Below, piece by piece: positions 1 to 12,300 of a DNA stretch of 64,000 nt (position 1 is the first letter of the stretch; every line of letters begins with the position of its first letter). Both the position numbers and the translations under genes were made by a program. The notes beneath the pieces were generated by a model. That model ran no database searches. It had not been told where the DNA came from and saw nothing but the letters and a program-made list of their open reading frames with translations. Source of the DNA: Ooceraea biroi (lineage: Eukaryota; Arthropoda; Insecta; Hymenoptera; Formicidae); contig NC_039514.1 of NCBI RefSeq assembly GCF_003672135.1, positions 9,723,787-9,787,786 of the forward strand, read 5' to 3'.

Positions 1-3000
1 GTTTGTGCGCGCGTGTGTCTCTCGCGCGTCTCGTCTTTCGACATAACGCGCGTAACGTTCGCGCGGATCGTTATCTGCAAAATAATAAAATTGTGCAGTT
101 TATTCTACGCCGATGATAACAACGGTTTCCTCGTTTAATTAGACGAGAGATGCGGCGCTTCAGCGAGAATTCGAGCTCTTCGCGTTTCAGGTAGATGATA
201 GAACCCTGTCGCGCTTGTGTTTCCGGATGTGGACCTGCGTAAAAATATATATATATATATATATTTATTCAGTTATAATTCCGCGAGGAGAGCGTCCGCA
301 TAGAGTGCAGCCAGCACTTCGCTCGCCCATGTCCATCCGCCGATGCTTACTCATTCATTCGTTTGTACACACTCGTCCATTCATCCGTTGTCTCAGTCGC
401 ATGCTCAGTCCATCACGCATTCACGCGTGCGAGCCAGTCATGCTCGCATTCTCCCCTCGTCATTTCATTAACGAAAACGCACCATCACTTCTCCGTAACA
501 TGTAATGTCACGATATGCAACGTGATATTTAAAACAAATATTTCTCCCTTTATTTTTCAGTGAAGCAAACTGCGCGTTGAAATTAATGTCGCCTCTTCGT
601 AGCTCCATGAAAGTATCGTCAGCCTTATCGTGCATCGAAAGTCTTGCGATGTTCGGATGGCACCGAGCGGATTCATAATGCACTCGCGAATTCGGGCAGT
701 ATTCGGCCGAATTCTTTTTCGCATGTGTGTGAATATCTCGAGCCATTCCTCATTTTGACCAGTCAGCTGATTCCCGAGAACGAACGAGTTACGACTCGCG
801 ACGATATATCGGTCGATCGGATGCATTCGCGCGAGTGCATGCGAGAGCGGCAATTAACGAGGACCCTCCTTTCTTTTCATCGACTCCGCACAATTTATAT
901 GCAAAAACAATTAAATTGCCGCCGTAGTACGTTTCGTGCTCTCTTTGTGCTTCTCGAGGAGTCTTTCGAGGAGGCATTCAAGATACGAGCGGGCGGAACT
1001 CCACTATTTACTATCAAACTTTGCGAAAGGGAGAACTCCGCGTGCGCTGTCGATGCATTAACAAATTACGAGCAGCAGAAAAGAATTTCCCAGCGAAAAT
1101 CATCCAGCGACGAGACTGTTAATTGTCGATGCTTCCGCATTCGCGCTTTCGTCCTCATCCTCCCCTCGCCGCAAGAGCGTTCGTCCTCGTTATGAAGAGC
1201 GCCCTTAGCGGCACCTTAAAGAGCCCTCGGCTTGAACGGCCAACGAAAATGCTTAAGAGAGTCCGCTGGAACGCGCAAGGTGTTTTGAGAGAAAAAAGGA
1301 TTGAGTATTTAGATGCCATTTTCGTGAAATTTTTATAAATGATCGTTACAGAACTTGATGATTCGAGCTCATAACAATTCCGAGAACAGATCGATTAGTG
1401 CTTTGTCCTCACTTGTCTTCTATGAGAACAATTTGTCTCTACGAGAAAAAGCTATGAGCTTGTAAGCAAACTCCGCGCGATTCTTAACACGCGTGCTTTC
1501 TCGAAACGCATTGCAATTTCACCCTCGCAATTGTCGTCTTTGTCGGTTAAACTACTTTTACACAGAAGCAGCCGTCCTTTTCCGCATACGCGCGGCAATC
1601 ATCGCGAGCAACCCCCCTTTGATCGTTGCCAACCTCCACCTTGCCTTGCTCGCGCGAAAGGGTACATATTCTCGCAGAATGGTGTGCCAATCGAGAATTC
1701 CGAGCATCGATCGGCGCTGCGTAAAGTTCTCTTCCACGGAAGTGGAGCCAACGGAAACGCTGCACAAATGCGTCGAAACGACGATAAACGAAAACCACAC
1801 GGACACTGCCCAGCGTGGGATTAACTTTTTCGGCACGGCAGCTTTAGTCGAACAGCGATTATTGAGTGCGGAAAATGCAGGTCGTTTGCTTCACGCATGG
1901 TTTTTATTTACTCCAGTGTTTTAATTAATTATATTAAAGATACCATTTTTCAAGCATGAAACAAAATTGAATTTTCGCACAAAATCGATATTTATTTGAA
2001 CTTATATTTATTTCATTACTTTCTTACGGATGATGATTATAATGGACACTAGAAGCGAAGAGAGAAGCACGCGCTTGTTATAATATCGCGCGCATTTGCC
2101 ACTGAACTAAATTTTCGGTAAGTGTACCTTGAAAATAAAGCGGAGATAAAGATCAACGGCGCGAGCATTACCACTTGCTCAATCGTCGTCGCCAATCGGG
2201 AGACACAAAGTGCGGCAGATACGCGCCGATAAAATACGTCGGGTATTATTGCGCAATATTTTCGGCGGGACGTTAGATTATTTACGACACGCTTGTCGAT
2301 TGCTCGGCTGTGATCGATTAGCGATAAATCACAGTTCCGCCGTCCCTATTATGACGATCGCGACGTCCGCGCGACCGAGACCGTTCGTATCTCTCCTCCC
2401 TCATCTGAGATTTTTGCCGGACGTTATTTACGAGCATTTACGTAACGTTAAATTAAAATGCCACCTGACTATCGCGGCTGACGGTACGACAAAATACTCC
2501 TGCATCGGGACCATTACATTTACCGTCAGGCGATTTATCGATACGCGCGAATAAAAGATCCTGGTTCGGTAAGGGTGCGCAAACCACGCGCACGTTTATT
2601 TATTCGGCTGATGTTAATGTTGATCCGATGAAATTGCGCGTGACTTTGCCCCGCAATGGAATTATTCGCCGTGCGGCAAGCGCAACAACCTGAAATCTCA
2701 TCATCGATGAAAACAACCTGCAACTTGGTCGGCCGGCGTTCCCTAATTAATACGCGAATCTAATTACTTAATGATAAACTTAACAGATAAACGTCAACAT
2801 GGAGCGGCGAACGCAAATATTGATCGTCGACTGAACTTGTGGCCGCGCATTGATCCCTCGCGGTGCACCGTGCCGGCGGACCGTGCAAAATCTCCCTGCA
2901 ATTACACGCGGATTCCGAAAACCAATATTGAGTAACGCGAGTGACACGTGCGTGCGCGGTCTCGGGCGAAAGATTCCGGAATCCCGAAAGAAGTTTGAGG

Positions 3001-3194
3001 AGTCGAAATAAAAATGAGAATAAAATAGAAACGGGCAACTCCGTGTGAATACGTCCCCCATATTTTATGTCCATTCCATAAAAATAATGATGATGAAGAT
3101 CGTGAGGGTGACTTTCGTTCCTTTTCTTCTTATCGGATGTAATGCGTTTCTGCGGAATAAATCAACACCGAGTAGGATTTAATCGACGAAATTG
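1..3194. other. Non-coding DNA upstream of minibrain
   Basis: I see no convincing gene here. The stretch is CpG-rich at its left edge, carries a (TA)n microsatellite at about 245-264, and contains only short overlapping open frames with no recognisable protein similarity. It may hold promoter or untranslated exons of minibrain, which begins coding just to the right, but I cannot place a transcription start from the sequence alone. Confidence 0.5.
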
Positions 3195-3299
3195 CCCCCG
3201 GGCACGTGGTGGTCCCGGGGGTACGCTCATATATTCGGGAGTACTCCCAAATAGCGCACTATTTGGTCCCGTCTCCCTGTGCGGGGGAGCCGGGACCAA
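3195..3299. repeat. Cluster of four adjacent hairpins before minibrain coding
   Basis: Four perfect inverted repeats follow one another. CCCCCGGG (3195-3202) pairs with CCCGGGGG (3214-3221). GGGAGTACTCCC (3237-3248) is self-complementary. CCAAATAG (3247-3254) pairs with CTATTTGG (3259-3266). TTGGTCCC (3263-3270) pairs with GGGACCAA (3292-3299), with an inner CTCCC/GGGAG stem. The last two hairpins share bases and so exclude each other. They lie about 100 bp upstream of the first minibrain coding exon. Whether this is a structured leader, a regulatory site or a small foldback insertion is open. Confidence 0.6.
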
Positions 3300-3395
3300 G
3301 AGGATGCGCCGGCGGGTCGTGATGAAGCTTGGGAGTTGGACGAAGGGGTGTACCGCGCTTTGCTGTTCGCATGCATTGATCGCGTTTGTCTCTTG

Positions 3396-6300
3396 ATGCT
3401 TTCAGTGAGCGGGAGAACGGGGACCGGTGGTGCGCCCCTTTACGGGCGCTTGGTGGCTGAGGAGCCCATGCCCTCCGCGGTATGCGGCGGTGGCGGTGCC
3501 GCGGGCGGCGGGGCTGCCGGCGGGGTTCCGCAGGAGACCCCCTCGGACATTCACGCCATGCAGGCCAGGATACCCCACAGGTTTCGCGATCCAGCGACGG
3601 CGCCCCTCAGGAAGCTCAGCGTCGATCTCATCAAGACCTACAAACACATCAACGAGGTAAGATCATGCTTGCTCTACTCTCATGTACCCGCGGGGAAGCC
3701 GACTCTTCCTGCTGCGCGGGGCAAGCGATGCCCTATCTTAGATCCGCCATCAAATTCAAAATAAGAAATAATTCGGTCGAGATAGATGAGTTCAATTTAT
3801 CGGTACTGAAATCGTTATCGTATTAGGTATGTTATCTTAACGCTGTAATAGTAGGAATGTTAGGAATTTATTATCGCGGTGCTATCAGGCCGTCCTTAGT
3901 CTGATTTTTTTTCTTTTTTATTTGAGTATTGTGTTGGTGAGATTTTTCTCGGAGTTGGAAACGATTTCCTTGAACTCGAGCGGATCCCAAACTCCCCGTA
4001 TCGGCCAGGCAGACGTCGAGACGTCCGAAAATAAAGTTTACCGGGTTACCGGGTGTTGCATCGCGTCGCTCGGTCACCAGCCCACGCTTCGCCCGCGCAA
4101 GAAAGAGGGAGAAAGAGAAACGTGATGGATGCGCGCGTCTATATTCGGATTACGAGAAAATGGTCTATCGGATCCTGACGCGGGCCGATCGCACGGGGGC
4201 GATCGAGAGCCGTGCTCTGACGTACATGTCCCGATGTATATATCCGTAACGCGACTCCAATAACAACGGGGGTGGTTCGCCAGCGCCAGGGGCGCGTAGG
4301 CGAACTCGCCCGGAATAATTTTAATTATTACGACACAAACACACACGCGTATCGAACGTTTCCTCCCGAAGCAGGATTACCAGCGAGCGAGTGAACGAAA
4401 TCGCGACGACAACGATCCGATCGCGCGAGCGAAGCGCGCGGAAAGTGCTAATTGCTACAGCTGATCGGATGATTACAGCATCTCCGATGACGTCAACGAT
4501 AACGCGAGTTTAATTAACGCGACATATCCACGGAGACACGCGAGATGACGGGGGATGGGGGGGCGTGGGATCCCGCGAGTCGGCGAGGAAGTCGCGACGC
4601 CTACGCTGCCACGAACACGAGATGGTTCATGGGGAACTGGGACTAACGAGCAGCGTGGGACGCCTCAACACGCAAGGATCCCCATCAGAGCCTTATACGA
4701 AACGCCCGTTCACGTAGCCCGCGTCGCTGGTTACCGCATCGCGGATCTCGACAATGCCGATAATGGCAAATCGGCGCGTGACGTCGAAGCCGACGGAATC
4801 GGCGTGCGACTCCGATCGCCCTTCTAAGACTCGTCGGATTAAGATCGCTGTGTCAATCGCGTGCGAAGCGTCACTTTGAAGGCTTTCGACGATGCCTCGA
4901 TTCTGAAAAGACTTTGCAAGCGGCGCGGCGGCGTGTTGACGAAAAGGACTACGGAAGAATCGGATAATTCTCCATCGGATATAACTGCTTAGATCAACTG
5001 CACTCACGTTAATCGTGACACTAACAAATATATTTCTTATACAATATTACTACACAGTTATCGAAATGGACTTTTGTAATACTGGCTGACTAATCGATTT
5101 CAGGTCGATACCACTGGTCGATGAAGAGTCAGAGTCGCTCGCGTTTGTCTTGAATAAATACACTGAGAAAAACGATTTGGTTGTATCAACAAGACGTATC
5201 TGATAGAATGCATTTTGGTTAAACTAACCAAGAATTTCTAGTTATCACGATAGGACTGGATATTTTATAACTAGAACGTTTGATAGACTGTACTATAAGA
5301 ATTTGGTTAGTATTTTCCAGTTGGATCTATAAAACTTCTAGTTATATTACACTAGACATAAGAACAAACGAAGATGCAATCAGAATTCTGGTTGATCGCA
5401 GGGCACTCCAGCAGCATTCTATTGTTTCGTGTCGTGCGTGTTGATGCATGTTCGGGAAACGGATCGGCACGGACGGCACGTTTTCCTCCTCTAGTGAAAT
5501 GAAATTAGTTAGTGCAATGGCTGTGAAGTGATGGGCGGATGAAAAAACGTGTTCTCTTCTTATATTTTTTTATACAGGGTGTCCCGTAATAATCGCCTAA
5601 CCTCTCGTGTGCCAATAGAGCAGATCGAGATGAAGAGAAAAGTCCCATACGATTTTGCGATATTCGCAATAATAATCCTATATCCTCGAGCGGCTCGGCA
5701 CTTGCCTCCGCGCGCTCTGGATTCGCTTGACTTTAATATGCAATATTTCGATTATTATTGCGAATATCGCAAAATGATATGGGACTTTTCTGTTCATCTC
5801 GATCTGCTCTATTGGCATGCGAGAGGTTAGGCGATTATTACGGGACATCCTGTATAAATATCAACATGATATTTCATTTACAGCAATCCAAGAAAACTCA
5901 CGGTAATGAAACAGAAGAACGTTTCTTTTCACTAAACAGTCATGTTAATTTAACTAAATACATTTAGTATTATTATCAAGAAAATCTAGTAAATTTAACA
6001 GGAAGGAATTAATCATGCTCATCTGGTAATTCCTAAAGGAATTCTGATTCGTCCATTTTGCAACAGACAAACTGGTTGAACCAGATTTTTTTTCAGTGTA
6101 CTTTTCCTTTTACGATTACTTGTCGTATTTTCTGCGCGTTAACTTCACTTTTTCAAAATTTGGTGAAATTTCACTCATTTCGACTGGTATTTTCATTATT
6201 TCTTGAAGTGACGTCTCACTCCAAAAGATTCCACTTCAAGAAATTTAGAGAGATAAGTAAGCGTCCGCGCGCATCACTATTTATGGATTACCGACGGATT

Positions 6301-9300
6301 ATGCGCGGAACGTCTTCGTCGCAGGATTCCTCTTTTGCGAAGTTCTTCCGCGCGGATAAATCGCGCGCCGATCGCAGCACGGATGTGCTGGCGAACGTGC
6401 TGGCGGAGGAGAACGCCACTTTCCAAAATTACTGAAAGTGTCTCGAAAATGCGCTCCGCACAGGTGACGGATGCAGGGTGCGGGGTAGAGGAGGACGGCT
6501 CGACGAGGTCAAATGCGTCGTCCGCCTTATCAAAACGATTTCCGTAATTTTGGAAAATGGGTCTTTCCCATCGCGCTGACTATTCTTCAGACAGACAGTG
6601 GCTGTTCTATGTGGCTGTCGATAAATCGCACGTACTCGAGGAGCCTTTTTCTCTGGGATTCCGCGTACTTTACGGACGAATTACGTATTTAGACGAGTAA
6701 TAGCGATGACGATCGCACGTTTATCCTGGTCGCCGGCCGTCTTTCCCGGCGAAGGTTTACGTCGTGTGTTTCTCGCGATCGCATGAAGCCGCTCGGTCCG
6801 CTCGACTCGTCGACAGCGCGATCGACCTCGGGAGGGGGAGAAGGGGGAGAGAGCCCGGCTGGTGACGGTGTGACATGAGATTCGCACTTGGTAACGGCTG
6901 AGTCGTCGGCCAAAGCCATTAACACGTCCAGGGTGGTAACTGGTAAACGGTAAGAAGGCCGAAAGAAGAACAAGGAGAGAGAGAGAGAGAGAGAGAAAAA
7001 GAGAGAGGAATGGAAAAGAGAAAGATACATCATAGAGACGCATCAACACAAGATAAAGGGAGAAGGATGAAAGAAGAAGAAGAGGAAGAAAGCAAGAAGA
7101 AGCGCGTGCCGAAGCAAGAAGCTGAAGCGCGAGATCGAGGAGGAAACGGAGGAGGAAAGGGGAAGCTGAAGGAAGTGAAGAGGACAGAGGGAGAGGGAGG
7201 GAGGACAGAGTATGGAGCCTGTGTAGCTCGTTCACGGCGCATTCCAGTGGTGTGGGGTCCATCGACGCCGGAATCCTGCATATCCTGTGGATGCAGGTCG
7301 ACTAGCTATGCGCCTAGGTGCCAACCGTGCCGGACTACCATCTCTCTCTCTCACTCTCTCTCTTCCTCCCCTCTCCCATATGTTTGTGTGCGTTGGTTCG
7401 GTGTCGATGCGGTCTCTCGCCCGGCCGTGCCGATTATTCGCGGAATCGCGAGGAAAAACGAGGCGGATATTAACCATCGTCTCCTCCACTTCGTTCTTCT
7501 CCCTGTTCCTTTCCCATCGCTCTCCGCAGCCGAGGAAAATTCAAATCGCCAGGTGAGATCCGCATCGAAACGCGAGTCCCGAACGCAATTCACTTGAAAT
7601 TCACGAATTCGATACTTGGAGTTCCTTGGACTCCCCTTAATTATCTCCCTCAATTATTATTTGGAACTCGGGAACTCTCTCGCGAAGTGCATGCTCGATC
7701 GATCGCGGGATCGAAGAGCATATTCTGGCAATTATACAAAAGTATTCGTTTCGCGAGAGATCTTCGAGACGCAACGGGGCGATTCCTGGTCGACGTCGCG
7801 CAATGTGATGCACGTCGGCGCGCGACAAATAACGGGCAACGCGGCGTGGTACCGACATCCCTCCTGAGTCTACGGCAGCTAATAAAATCAATTCGCACGT
7901 CGGAGAACGATGGACAAGACCGCGAAATATTTAACATATATACGAGAGAGAAACGCCTCGCCGCATGTCTCTGCCCCGCGGCGCGGCTCGCGCTCCGTTT
8001 CCTCGCGAGTTTGCGAGAAAACGAGGGCGGACGTTGTTGCGAGACAGATGCGAAAAAGGAGCAACGCGACAGCGGGAAAACGCTCTGAGAATGCTCTCTC
8101 TTTCCTTTTCTCTCTTTTGTCTCCGCTCTTGCTGTCTTTCTTCCTGCCTTCTCTCCAGCGGCCTTCGGAATCAGCCGATATCCTTTATCGAGGGGCACCA
8201 CTCCCTTAAAAGTTCACACTCCCGCCTGCAGAATTCGTAATATCGTCCTTCGAGGGGTCCGAGAAAACGCGCCGATCTCTCGCGAAGCGACGCGGCTTCC
8301 TTCCTATTGATCGCGCGCTAATTCTGGCGTTTTGTTGTTGCCGTTAAATCGAATCGCGATTCCAGCGATTACTAATATTAATATCACTCGGTGGCGAGTA
8401 ATTTATTGTGAGCACGATGTAGTACGGGTAAAATTAAAATCCGACTCTCGGGCTGAAAATATCACGGGCACGATATTCGAGCGTCGTTGAAATTGTAACG
8501 CATATTAAATTGCCATTTTTTATCGACTACTTTTAAGACGTCGCGAGTGTTTTAGTTAATACAAGCTCGCTACGATCAGAATTTTAAATTTGGTATGGTT
8601 ATTACAGTTGCTTCGTTGCTCTATATTTTTACAATTTTCATTGGCTTCATTGATAATGATATTTTCATTTGCTCCGTTCTCGTATCATCGAAAACATTTC
8701 GTAAGAGAGTACTCGTACGCAAGCGTCCATCAAAATCAGTCAACGTAAACGTAAAACAATCATCGCACAAGTTCGCGATTTCCGGTCCGGGGTGCACGTA
8801 AAGAATAAGCTTGAATTATACTATCACCATTTCGGATTTTATTCGATGGCCTGTGGGATCGGCCGGTTAAATTTATATTCAAACGACGTTTAAATTTGAA
8901 ATTAAATCAGTTGCAACGTGACCCTATGGGAATCAAGGGTCGAAAGTGCAACCTTTCGCGCGTCCTTTCGAGACTCGTCCTTCCTCCTCGCGTCAACTGA
9001 ACACATAGCACGATATCGTGAGACGTAACAAAAAATTATTAATAAGCTGTAGTATGAAATTTTAGAAAAATAGAAATTCTGAGCTTGCAATATATTCATT
9101 ATCTAAAATAAAAACATATTTCTGCCGAAGAAGAGAAAAGAAGATAAAGAAGAAAAGAAAAAAAGAGACTGATCAGACAAGAGGCTAATCGACTTGCAGA
9201 TTGACTTTCGGCGATTGTGCGCGCGTTTTCCGCTTACGAACGGCGAGGGTAGTGGTTTGCAGAAGCGTGGATTCGCGGGCTCGTGGCGAGAGAATTTCAC

Positions 9301-12300
9301 GAGAACCGGCAGGTCGGTCGGTCGGTCGAGAGGTCGGTCGCGGCGACATAAGGTCGGCGAGGAGGAGGCGCGGCGAGGAATCGAATCCCATCGCTCGGGG
9401 CGCTCGTCACGAGTCAGAATAGCCTCGCGAATAATTCAAGACGACCCAGATGCCACCGTCCCGTGTGTACGTACGTACATGGATACGTACGTTAAGGGCC
9501 CATGCACACCGCGGGAGCGCCGGGAGATGAGAAGAGGCATTAGTCTCTCGCTTTCTCTCTCTCTCTCTCTCACTCATCCGGTGTAATTGCGCTGACGAGG
9601 GAGCCCCGGCAATCTGCAAAGTTTGATTTTCGCGAGGCTTTATACATATCCAGGTGGTCCCAGCGGAGCCGAACTCGGCGATTCTCAATTAAATCCGAGG
9701 CGCGATAACGCTTGATGCATTTCACTTTTGCGCACCCCGCACTTTTCGCGGATGCACTAAAAAATATCCGGCGTTAAGGGAGTCCTGTTTTATCCATGGT
9801 ATAATGCAACGGCACGAGAGAGGGCTGGCAGAGGCCATCTTTAAGGTGTTCCGTCTCTCTCTTTTTCTCTCTCTACCTACCAAGTTCTACGAAGTTCTTG
9901 ACGATGTTTTAGCCGGTTTCGACGTCGCAAGAGAGATACTCAAGGACTTCCCGGGCGAAGGAGGAGGATGCAAGTGTCGAGTCGGGACCACGCGAGATTA
10001 GTGGCCTCTGCAGAGAACCGCGTACGAATTAGCGCGTTCCGCCATCCTTCAACGACGCCGTTTAATCAGCCGTTTTTCCGCCTGAAATACGAAATGCCTG
10101 ATCGGCGTGGCGTTATTTCGTTAACTTGGATGATCGCGCGCATCTCAGGAAAATCACGAAGAAAATGTTCGGCGTACATTATATATTTAACCGCGGCGCA
10201 CCGCATCCAGCGTGAGTTAACGTTCTGTTAAAGTTCCACTTAAGTTTCGTAGCGCGATATTTGTAGCGAAAAACCGTTGAAAAACTACGTGCTTGGTTAT
10301 GAAGGCAAGGTAACATATGTATAACGAACGCGGCGACAATTATCCCACGCACGTATAACGAGATAATGATCTGGAGTCTGACGTGATCCGCGAAACGAAA
10401 TATTCGCTAAATGACATTTCTTTATTTCCGCGAGAAAATTGAGAAGAAAAAATGGAAACTCGAGTAAACACCGCGGCGTCGTTCGGCCTCGAGACGCGGC
10501 TCGGAAATCGTGCAAGAGAGAATCGAGCCGAGCGAACGATGTAATATCGCCTTAAATAGAGCGAGAAGAGGATCGTGAATTTTTGCAATTTCTCTGTCGG
10601 TCGCGGGTGAGCGATCGCTCATTTACGAAGCCACGCGATTCCTTCTCTGTATCCGTCTCAATTTATGCATTAAATATGAATACCTCTCAGCCAACAAATA
10701 ATCTTCTGCGGTAATACGCGCTCATATATATTTAGGATTTCAGAGTATATAAATAATTAATATTTTTTGCAATTATATCTGACTATATTTGGGCTTGCTT
10801 GATCGGTGTTTCCAACGGTGCTGGAGAGCTACGTTTTTTAAGCATACAAAATCCATTTGAGGAAAGCGTGGAGCGATATTTCGCACGTCTGTGTACGCGC
10901 AACGCTTTACGGTAATCGTTTGGTGGAACGAGAAGAAATCGCGATCTCTAAGCGTTCTGAAGAGCCTCGGAGAGGGGAAAGAAAAGAGCGAGCATAAAGT
11001 TCCGCAAAAGCAGGACGTACGTACGTCGTAATCGTAGTCGCTGTTCAAAGTGAAACGCGCGTAAGAGAGAGAGAGAGAGAGAAAGAGAAACGAAGACACA
11101 GAGATCAGAGACGCGTATATGTGAAATTCTATGGGAGTGGGTTAGAATAAAGTCTCGCCGATGTCCACCGATGAGCTCGATGTGCAGCTGAGCGTGTTAC
11201 GTTTCACGTGTTTCCTCGCCGAGGAGAGCGAGCGAGTGAGCACCAAGAACCAAGGGGGTCCCCCCCTGGTATGGTCCCCTGCGTCTCCTCGACGCGTTTC
11301 GCATCGCCCGCCCGTGAAAGTCCGCTCTGATTTTAGCTGAGCCCCCTCGAGGATCCTCCGCCGGATCCTTCCGCTCGGCGAGCTCGCGAGCGTCGGCTTT
11401 CCGTGCGCACAAAGGGCCGAGGAGAGAAGATAGTCGCCGCCGCGAGCAAGAGGGAGGGAAGGAGGTCGAGCGGAGAGTTTTAGGCCTCTTTTGGGCCGAC
11501 CTGACGTCCTTGAAACTTCGATCGGCTGCTCGATCTAAGTCGTCGATAGAAGAAACGCGAGGCTCGTTGAGACTTTTACCTCCCCAAGGGTCTTTTCGTG
11601 TTGAAGCCGAAACGACGAACGGGAGAAAGACGAGAAGGAGGAGGGGAGGAGGAAGACGACAGGCGTGTCCCCGTTTAATCACATCGTGCTTAATGTCCCG
11701 TTCGATTATTTCTCTCATTGCTCCGGACAATGACAATTCACCTCTCGCGGAACAATCGCATCCGCGCTCTTGTTGCGCGAGTCCGCACGGTGCGGACGTT
11801 ACGCTCGTTCTGAGCATCACCCGCAGAAAAGGATTGTTATTTTTGAAATTTTCGGGATGGTCCTGGTTCCTGAAGTAAACGAATCCGTGTTCGTGGTACC
11901 AAAATCCGTCGAAATATCCATCACGGGCGAAGCGGCGCGGCGCGGCGCGGAGGCGTGCATCTCGGCGTGCGTTGTCGCGCGCGGGATTATTCTCGTCGAG
12001 CGCTTTACGTGAGCGCGAAAATCCACTCACGCCGCTAATTAGAGGCGACGGCCGAGTTTATTTTTCGCGGATGCGCCGCGGTCGGTGGCGCACGCCCGCG
12101 CGCGTTGCCTCGCGGAATAAATCATACAGCCGGTAACCGCGGAGGAGGAAGAGCGCCGCCAGAGAAACACGAGGAAGAAAAGGAGGTGAAGAAGGACAGG
12201 AGGGAAGAGGAGAGAAGAAGGTTTTAATTTATCACACCGCTCACCCTCTCTTCTCTCTCTCTCTCTCTCTCGCGCGCGCGCCGCCGTGATAAATTAAAGC

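Noticed and set aside
6681..7262. Minus-strand Ser/Leu-rich frame and its plus-strand Glu/Lys-rich shadow
   Set aside because: Both are translations of the polypurine tract; the composition explains the open frame.
11197..12030. Minus-strand open frame of 277 codons in minibrain intron 1
   Set aside because: It lies in a GC-rich block where open frames occur on both strands, is dominated by Arg/Ser/Ala, and shows no domain or conserved motif.
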